DNA of 64,000 nt from Hemileia vastatrix (lineage: Eukaryota > Basidiomycota > Pucciniomycetes > Pucciniales > Zaghouaniaceae): NCBI GenBank assembly GCA_030280995.1, contig JASXTE010000001.1, positions 5,978,501 through 6,042,500 of the forward strand, in the 5' to 3' direction. The translations under genes and the position numbers were made by a program. The notes beneath the pieces are model-generated. The model was not told the origin of the DNA, made no database searches, and was given only the letters and a program-made list of their open reading frames with translations. Shown one piece after another: positions 56,490-64,000 of this stretch (position 1 is its first letter; every line of letters starts with the position of its first letter).

Positions 56490-57674
56490 ATGGCACCTGT
56501 TCAACGCACTCCTCCTACGGGCGCTATTACTAGAGCTCGCACTAGAGGCAGGCCAACAGCCACAAGGTCTGTTTCTCGCACTCACTCTTTGGAACCACTC
56601 AACCTTAGGGAACGGCAACATTCAGTTCAATCTGTAGAAGACATTCCACAAGATTTTGAGGATTCTAGTGATGAAGAAGGAGAGGATACAATGCATGAGG
56701 CACCATCCGCCCCTGCCAATCACCCTTCTGGCCAATCCTCAGAACCGGGACCATCTAACTCTCTGGAAGATTTCATGAGACTTTTTATGAAAACCCTTTC
56801 AAATCCAACGTCTTCAGAGGGATCTAAGTTCAAAACTCCTTCTATGAAATCTCCTGACAAATTCGACGGAGATCACCCCGACAGATTGCGACCCTTCTTG
56901 CAAACCTGCAAGCTACTGTTCCATAATGACCCTCGAACCTTTAACAGCGACCGATCAAAGGTTGTTTACGCTTCTTCATTCCTAGCCGGGAAAGCAGCAA
57001 GATGGTTCGAACCTTATCTACTCATGCTTTCTTCGACAGAAACCCACTTACTTATCAATAATTGGGAAAAGTTTGAAGACCAACTTTTTACGTTGTTTGG
57101 GGACCCTAATGAAACGGACAACGCAGAAATTGAACTTGATTTTCTTCGCATGAGTGATAATGGTAAAGCCTCTGAATGTATCTCGAACTTCAGAGCACTT
57201 CAAACTCAAGTAGGTTGGAATGATGCTGCCCTTAAGTATCATTTCAAGAAAGGACTTCCTTCGAGGATTCTGGATCAATTAAATCTTCACGGTCAGAAGA
57301 TGACTACTTTAACGGATTTAATGGATCGAACCCTCGAACTTTACGGCGTTTATCAAGGACGACTTCAACATTGTCGATATGCCAACAAATCTCAAGGCCT
57401 AAATTTTAAATCGGGACCTTCTTCACACCCACGACCAAATCAATCCTCCTCGACTCAATCCAAACCCAATAAGGGAAAGGATAAACCTCGACCAAAAGGC
57501 TCGACCCCAGGCGATATCAGCAAAGTACTGGATCCTAAAGGGGAACTTAAAGAAGCTGAGAGGAAGAGAAGAGCAGATAATGGGTTATGTATGTATTGTG
57601 GGGGTAAGCACAAGTTGGAAGACTGTGTAAAGTTGAAGGAAAGAGAAGGTACTAGTTCGAAGTCAAAGAACTAG
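56490..57674 (+). CDS. gypsy-B gag (copy 2)
   Basis: 394 aa, nearly identical to copy 1 (48843-50030) with one Glu fewer in the acidic run and scattered changes. Zinc knuckle CMYCGGKHKLEDC retained. Intact frame. The same 71-bp leader and the same gag/pol overlap are present. Confidence 0.9.
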   Translation: MAPVQRTPPTGAITRARTRGRPTATRSVSRTHSLEPLNLRERQHSVQSVEDIPQDFEDSSDEEGEDTMHEAPSAPANHPSGQSSEPGPSNSLEDFMRLFMKTLSNPTSSEGSKFKTPSMKSPDKFDGDHPDRLRPFLQTCKLLFHNDPRTFNSDRSKVVYASSFLAGKAARWFEPYLLMLSSTETHLLINNWEKFEDQLFTLFGDPNETDNAEIELDFLRMSDNGKASECISNFRALQTQVGWNDAALKYHFKKGLPSRILDQLNLHGQKMTTLTDLMDRTLELYGVYQGRLQHCRYANKSQGLNFKSGPSSHPRPNQSSSTQSKPNKGKDKPRPKGSTPGDISKVLDPKGELKEAERKRRADNGLCMYCGGKHKLEDCVKLKEREGTSSKSKN

Positions 57675-58480
57675 TAGATAGTTTACTTGTGTGCAAAGCA
57701 AACTATCTTATCTCTCCCAGTGCACAAAACCTCCATGTCTTAAGGACTGGAGTTGCCTTAAACCGCTTGAGATTCATTCTTTTTAAGGAGGATATCCCCT
57801 TTAGTTGTCTTATAGACTCTGGAGCTTCAATTTCTTTTGTTAGTTTATCTTTTGCCAAGAAGCTTCAACTAACATTTACAGATATCGATCAAACTCCCAT
57901 CTATTTGGTCGAATCAGAGGAACCCAAATATTGGGTAAGTAAGAAAGTTTTATGGGTTTTCAACTTTCCGAATTTTCCCCCCTTCGAGTGGGAATTATCA
58001 GTCTTGGACGCCCCAAGGATGGACGATACCATTCTTGGCCATGACTTTTTAACGCATTGGAATCCCGAAATTGATTGGACTAGGGGATTGATCACCCCAC
58101 GCTCTAAGTATATTTCTGATTCTTTAATGCAGGTCAATAGGGAGTTAAACAACCCGCCTGACAACGTCCTGCTAGAGGACAAATCTCTGCCAGATGACTT
58201 GCAAGCATCTGTACCTTCTTTAAATGAGCAATTGGATAACCCTTCTAGCTCGATGACTTCACTCGAAGAAGATTTAAATTGCCTCAAAGTAATCGAATTA
58301 TGCTCTCTCAATACAGGTATCACCTCGACAGATTCTCTCGAAGATGAAGAGGACGATCAAATAAACGTTGAAGCCATCAAATCAACTCTAGCGGAAATCT
58401 ACCACCATTTCCTCGATGTTTTCTCAATCCGCAAGGCCGATAAGTTACCACCTCATCGACCCTACGACCATCAAATAAAT
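57656..58480 (+). pseudogene. gypsy-B pol (copy 2), truncated after the protease region
   Basis: Matches copy 1 from the gag/pol overlap to about 50830 (protease DSGAS retained). It then breaks off at 58480, where the sequence changes to an inverted gag copy. The frame reads a few codons past the junction and stops at 58489. RT, RNase H and integrase are absent. Confidence 0.88.
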
Positions 58481-59230
58481 GATACTTAAGGGCAGCATCA
58501 TTCCAACCTACTTGAGTTTGAAGTGCTCTGAAGTTCGAGATATATTCAGAGGCTTTACCATTATCACTCATTTGAAGAAAATCAAGTTCAATTTCTGCGT
58601 TGTCCGTTTCATTAGGGTCCCCAAACAACGTAAAAAGTTGGTCTTCAAACTTTTCCCAATTATTGATAAGTAAGTGGTTTCTGTCGAAGAAAGCATGAGT
58701 AGATAAGGTTCGAACCATCTTGCTGCTTTCCCGGCTAGGAATGAAGAAGCGTAAACAACCTTTGATTGGTCGCTGTTAAAGGTTCGAGGGTCATTATGGA
58801 ACAGTAGCTTGCAGGTTTGCAAGAAGGGTCGCAATCTGTCGGGGTGATCTCCGTCGAATTTGTCAGGAGACTTCATAGAAGGAGTTTTGAACTTAGATCC
58901 CTCTGAAGACTTTGGATTTGAAAGGGTTTTCATAAAAAGTCTCATGAAATCTTCCAGAGAGTTAGATGGTCCCGGTTCTGAGGATTGGCCAGAAGGGTGA
59001 TTGGCAGGGGCGGATGGTGCCTCATGCATTGTATCCTCTCCTTCTTCATCACTAGAATCCTCAAAATCTTGTGGAATGTCTTCTACAGATTGAACTGAAT
59101 GTTGCCGTTCCCTAAGGTCGAGTGGTTCCAAAGAGTGAGTGCGAGAAACAGACCTTGTGGCTGTTGGACTGCCTCTAGCGCGAGCTCTAGTAATAGCGCC
59201 CGTAGGAGGAGTGCGTTGAACAGGTGCCAT
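58481..59230 (-). pseudogene. gypsy-B gag (copy 3), inverted and truncated
   Basis: Reverse-orientation gag from its start at 59230 to the junction at 58481 (corresponding to about 57243 in copy 2). One G is missing near 58678-58680 relative to copies 1 and 2, which shifts the frame; the rest reads in another frame to 58481. The capsid C-terminal part and zinc knuckle are absent. Confidence 0.88.
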
Positions 59231-59301
59231 TTAAAATTTTAGAAGCACCTAAAAAGACATAGTAGTGCAAAGAATGAGAACTACGGAGAATTAAATTATA
59301 C

Positions 59302-60076
59302 TGTCACTGGACAACCTATGCACAAGGTCGAGGATGTTCCTGTAAGTGAGATGAGGGATTTTAGAAGCTTCTTCGAAGCACAGAGGAATGATTCAAGGAA
59401 ATGATTTGAAGGTCACTCGAAGTAATAGCTATAGGTTCGAGGTTCGATCGAGAAGAATTATAAACTAGTTCCAAGGTAATAATAATTCTTAAAATCTCAC
59501 GAAGGGTTGGCAACTCAATAATCAAAGATTTAGGATTTAGAAATGAATATTGAGAAGGTAAAAGAAAGATACAATAACAATGATTTAACTTTTAAGGATT
59601 TACCACTAATAATGTAAATACAATATTATAATATAATTCTAAGGAATATCGAACAAAATACCCAACACCTTTTATATCCTTTGTTCCTCCTCGCATTGAC
59701 CTCCCTTCCATCACAGCATTCCCATTCCATTGACCATTACTAACATACACTTAGACCCTCTCCACTAAATATCCGTCCATGCTCAATTTACCCCTTTTAA
59801 TTAATTAACAAAACTTTAATGAAAAAAAACTACTACTATACTATTTCGTTGATCCTAGCGCTGTGCGTCGCTTATTGAAAAGGACTAAGGTACCCTATTG
59901 GGAGATTGACTAATTTAGATTTAGAGTTTAGGCTAGCGCAGTTAAATAGTAAGTACACAAAGGAAAATCGCAGTTGCTATGGAGAATTGCTTTCTGCGCT
60001 TCGAGTATAGATTTAGGACTCGATATTATTGATTTATTGAGTTAATTTCGCTTTGAGTGTCACGTGGCGCGTGACA
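59302..60076 (-). repeat. Young gypsy-B LTR 3, inverted
   Basis: 775 bp, reverse complement of LTR 2 with few differences. Its outer end at 60076 abuts the decayed old gypsy-B pol. Confidence 0.9.
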
Positions 60077-61539
60077 TCTTCATCTATCTCTCTTGGAACT
60101 ATCATGAGAAATATACCCAGGCAAGAACCAGACTCCTCCAGAACTTGTGAAAGTAGAGGATCATCTAGAGTTTAAAGTAAGCCAGATTCCTTATTCAAAA
60201 AGGGACAAGGGGAAACTTCAATATCTTGTGGAATTGGAAGTTTAACTAAATGACTTGAATAAAACATCCTCAGAACCAGCTTTAATGTTTCCAATTCTCC
60301 TGAACTTACAAATATATTCATTTGAAATATATTTCTAAATCTAAACCTTTAAACTCATTTTTATTTTTATAAATTTAAAATTTATTTTGTAAATTCAAAA
60401 TTTTTCACTTTTAAATTTTGTTTTTTTATTTCTTATTTATGTATTCCTTAAAATATAAAGTAAAACTTAAAATTAAAATAGACCAAACCAAAATTAAATT
60501 AAAATAAAATCTAAAACAAAATAATTAAAATTAAAATTCTTTTTCTTAAATATTTTAGAATCAATTTACATTCTTTTCTTCTCTTCTTTTAATACTTTAT
60601 TCTTCAAAAAACCTTTTAATATAAATTAACTCAATTTTGAATCTTCAAAGAAAAATTCTTTATTTTCTCTTTCTATTTTAAAAGAACCCAAAAAATCTAA
60701 AATTTCACAAAACAGCCAAACACAAATTCTCTCTCAACTATAAATTATATTTGAACTAATTTGTCTTTTGTTTTTAATTATTTAAAAATAAATTTCCTTC
60801 TTTTTCTTAAAAAAATAAAATAAAAATTAAATTAAATTAAAAGTATGATAGATTTAAACAAAATTTTATTTTCTCCTGCAAAATCATCTTTTCTCAAAAT
60901 TATATCAATTATTTCTTTCTCTCAAAAAATATTTTTTACAAAAATTCTTCCTATTTGTTTTAAAAATACTACAAGCAAAATAATAATAAAAAAAACAAAG
61001 TTAAACTAATTATACAAGATAAACTACATAAAATTTCTCCACTTTTCCCTTGTTTTTTTTTATTTTTTTTCCTTTATTTTCTTCTGAATCAAATCTTTCA
61101 TATTATTCAAATACTCAAAAAATTTATTTTTGAACTTTCTAAAAAATCTCTTCCTCCCCAACTGGAAGAGCTTCTCTAATTTCATGTAATTCTTTGGCTA
61201 CATCATATGAAGCCCTATCAAGAATTATGTTGACATTATCATGTAAATTCTGGAAAAAGGTATTTTGACAAGTTCAACTGGGTCTTCTAGACCAAACATG
61301 GTTCAGGTCTTCTTAATCCAATGTGGAGGTACCAATGGGTTCAGGATTCTTATTCCTTGAAGGACCAGCTTCAATAGGTTGTTTTTCATCAATTTAAACT
61401 TTAATGAAAGTATCCTTTTCCACTTTGAAAGGTGGTTCCCCAAATATCCTATATTCTGAAATCGGGGAGAATTGATGAGTAATACTGTGAGTAAGAGCAG
61501 GTGGTAATTTTAGAAGGTCTGTGATATTGTAATGATGTT
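60077..61539 (+). pseudogene. Old gypsy-B pol end, spacer and antisense-gene relic
   Basis: 60077-60350 matches the chromodomain end of young pol (from about 53376), with many changes. 60350-61130 is the A+T-rich spacer. 61140-61440 matches the antisense gene region (54660-55000) in decayed form. Relative to the left flank (47997, equal to about 52936 in young pol) about 440 bp are missing at the young insertion. Confidence 0.75.
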
Positions 61540-61966
61540 TACTAAAAGGCTCAAATAAAGGTAGATTTCTCTATATAAATGGTATTGGATTTCATTTGAA
61601 ATTACTTAGAATAAAATTATAATATCATTTTGATAGTAGCTTATATTATAGCAATAGATATTGGGCTATTACTGCTTACTTAATTCTCTTAATAATCAAT
61701 TTAAAATAAATTCTAAATTCCTTAAAAATTTCACTTGATTATAAAGTTTCAAAGCCTCTTTGATATTCCCTAGAATATTAGTATCACCTAAAATACATAT
61801 TAATATTTCCCTCAAACATATCTCAAAACAGGATAAGTTCCTATGACATATCTTCAAACCACTTCTTAAAGGTGTTGCTTTGTTCCTCAAAGCATTTTCA
61901 ACTCTCCTTCTCAATATCACTTACTCAGGAGCACTCTTGACCTTGTCAGTAGGTTGTCAGGTGAGA
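61540..61966 (+). repeat. Old gypsy-B 3' LTR, partial
   Basis: Matches the last part of the LTR, ending GTGAGA at 61966 (GTGACA in young LTRs), then unrelated flanking sequence. Very similar to the 2395-2701 relic, with shared decay. Its 5' part is not clearly readable. Confidence 0.7.
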
Positions 61967-62627
61967 GACTTGCATCAACCATGGATGTTATTGCTTAATC
62001 TATAATGCTATGTCCAATTTAGAAACCACTTTAGCTTATATTTTTATTCTTTCCAAAAATTGTTACATCAACCAAAGGGGGCCAAATCTTCTTCATGATA
62101 CCAGGTACAATCTTTACTCACTCACTTGGAATGGTAATTTTCTGTTTTGTATATTTACTTTGATTTTAAATTTTTTGTTAAATTCTCATTGTTTTCCTTC
62201 ATCAACTTGACATGAAATCACATATTTCTGAAATTGCATAACTTTTCAGTCATTATTTTTTTCTTTCATCACTTATATCCATTTGCTCCTCTCCTCTTGC
62301 ATCCCTCAAATAATTTGAAGTCAATTCTTTTCTCAACTCATCTCTCCAGGTAAGTCTTTTTTTCATTTTGACTAGTATCTTTTCTAATTAGATTTTTTTT
62401 AATTTTTTAATTTTAATTTTATTCTTTTTTGTATCTAAATTTTTTTTGTAAGTAGTATTTTTCATTTTAAATTTAAAATTAACTTTTTTTTCTCCCTCTA
62501 TTCTTTCTTTTTATCTTTCCATAATCCTGCTCTTCATCCCTCCTTTGAATGGTCATCATCTTCCTTTTCCCCTTTTTCAATTTTTTTTGGTTTCATGTTA
62601 TTGAAACACATAAATTACAAATTCATT

Positions 62628-62712
62628 ATGAATTTCATTTTCTCCATATTCAATTTCCCCCAAATTCAAACTTCACTCTCTCTCACTCTTTTTTTCATGA
62701 CTTTCATTCAAG
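62628..62712 (+). CDS. Possible first exon of a secreted-protein gene (weak)
   Basis: A 28-codon segment starting ATG at 62628 has a hydrophobic core (SLSLTLFFMTFIQ) like a signal peptide and ends at a consensus donor AG|GTAAGT. A candidate acceptor TTTCAG at 63701-63706 would continue in frame with a short hydrophilic stretch (DTSKVNPKNEQGKK), but the intron would be about 1 kb, unusually long here. A second AGGTAAGT lies at about 62350. No homology recognised; it may be chance. Confidence 0.15.
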
Positions 62713-62869
62713 GTAAGTTTCATCGCTTTTTTCATGTCTATATTTCATCTCTTTCCTTCTATGAAAAATTTATACTTATATATATATAGGACTCTTATCT
62801 GGATAAAGGTTTACTAATTAAAATCTTCATATTGTCATTTTTATTAACACTTTTTCAGTTTTTAAGCAA

Positions 62870-63520
62870 TTTTTATTAAATAAAAGTTGGAATTAGAGTT
62901 AGTTTTATTCAAATCTAATGAACATTTTACAGAAGATTTTACTGAAGCCCTTTCTTTAATTTCACACAAAAGGATTTGAATTTGGTTCAATTGTTGCTAA
63001 GATATTGACCTTTAAAGTTGAGCCTATTTTTCTTAATTTCACTTTTTTTATTTCATGCTTTTATATAAAAAATTATAATTAGGTTTATATAAATCACATA
63101 TCTTTTTACATGAAGATTCTCCTGAAGCCTATATTTTAATTTCCTACAAATATTTTTGAATTTGGTTCAGTGATTTCTTAGATACTGACCATAAATTTCA
63201 GCCTTTTTTCCAAATTCCACTTTTTTATCTAATGTCTTTATGTTGCATAATTAGGGAATAATGCTTCTGAAACTATTACTGATGATTATATAGGCTTTTA
63301 GCTGCTTTTTGTTGAGTTTTTCATCATCACTATTGAAGTTTTTGTGCAATTTTGAAAATAGGAGTCAGGATAGAGTTAGGTTTATTAAAATATGATTTTC
63401 TTATCAAAAAGATTCTTCTGAAGTCTGCCTTTTATCTACCACAAATGGGTTTGAATTTGCTTTGGTGGTTGATGAGATACTAAACTTTAAATATGAGCCT
63501 TTTTTTCCTGATTACACTTT
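62870..63520. repeat. Three diverged tandem-like repeats
   Basis: The segment AAGATT...CTGAAG, followed by a stretch ending TTGAATTTG(G/C) and then GATACTGACC-like sequence, recurs at about 62935, 63112 and 63408 (spacing about 177 and 296 bp), preceded by AGTTAGGTTTAT-like sequence. Copies are roughly two-thirds alike over about 130 bp. The rest of 61967-64000 is A+T-rich with nothing recognised. Confidence 0.5.
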
Positions 63521-64000
63521 TATTTGTTTCATAATGCCTTTCATAATTCATATCATAATGCTTACATCATGAATTTAGCCTTCCAAATTCCTCTTACTAC
63601 CTTTTTCTACAATTATTATTCTTTGCCTTCATCAAGTTGTATTTTATTATTTTTCTTACCATTTTCATATCTCTAACCCTTCATTCATTTTGGATTCTCT
63701 TTTCAGATACGTCAAAAGTTAATCCAAAAAATGAACAGGGTAAAAAAAGAAGGTAAAAGTAATAAATTTAAAAAAACTTAATGTATATCAAAAAAGTATG
63801 GGGATTTGTAAAGTCATCAAATATTTATTATTATTTCTTAAATTATTAATAAAAAAACCTGATATTTTGATTTACTAAAAGAAAGTAATAGACCAAAAAA
63901 CTTTGTGTTGTATAAACAGTAATAATAACAACATTAATTATTTTCATGGGGTTTTCCTAGCCTACACCTGTGGAAAGTTTTAAAGTTAGTTTCTAGAATT

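Noticed and set aside
58377..58718. Minus-strand frame reading across the inversion junction as a novel fusion gene
   Set aside because: It is frame-shifted gag of the inverted copy running into reversed pol sequence; no start or selection is expected.

Overview
The window looks like a repeat-dominated stretch of a basidiomycete genome, most likely a rust fungus (Pucciniales). The evidence is strong A+T bias, short fungal introns (about 55-100 nt, GTAAGT/GTATGT donors), chromodomain and rust-style Ty3/gypsy elements, a basidiomycete Tnp2 (CACTA/EnSpm-type) transposase and a TET/JBP-like dioxygenase. The species is not determined. I see no ordinary housekeeping gene and no rRNA or tRNA gene.

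Almost all of the window is one set of nested insertions, and target-site duplications (TSDs) fix the order. Level 0 is a decayed gypsy element, 'gypsy-B old', with pieces at 2395-4436, 45611-47997 and 60077-61966. Level 1 is a gene-less CACTA-like element at 4440-45607 (TSD TCT) inside its pol. Level 2 is a gypsy element, 'gypsy-A', at 5238-41346 (TSD TAACC). Level 3 is a 27.1-kb CACTA-like element at 8512-35654 (TSD AAT) that splits the gypsy-A polyprotein frame. Level 4 is a 261-bp MITE at 22701-22961 (TSD TCA) inside the first intron of one cargo gene. A sister MITE (43294-43542, TSD AGA) sits in the level-1 element. Young, nearly intact gypsy-B copies (47998-60076) lie in the other half of the old gypsy-B; the last two are truncated and head-to-head. 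A solo LTR of the gypsy-A family lies at 337-1543.

The 27.1-kb element is the centre of interest. From left to right it carries: a TIR with an embedded 22-bp palindrome; a SNF2/RAD5-like ATPase gene; a convergent unknown gene overlapping it by 17 bp; a Tnp2 transposase gene; a second transposon-type gene (possible TnpA-like partner); a 1.94-kb array of 20 copies of one palindrome with spacings in three size classes (about 85, 102 and 131 bp); an unknown six-exon gene; a TET/JBP-like 2-oxoglutarate/Fe(II) dioxygenase gene preceded by three direct repeats; a 0.7-kb island of about eleven successive hairpins; and 5.8 kb of A+T-rich DNA without genes. Transposase, chromatin remodeller and DNA-modification enzyme in one unit suggest an element that may act on the methylation state of its own or host DNA. 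That role is inference.

Several cargo genes carry single-base frame breaks, often at homopolymers, or in-frame stops. This copy may therefore be decaying, or the assembly may contain residual indels. Old gypsy-B sequence has lost most CpG sites still present in the young copies.
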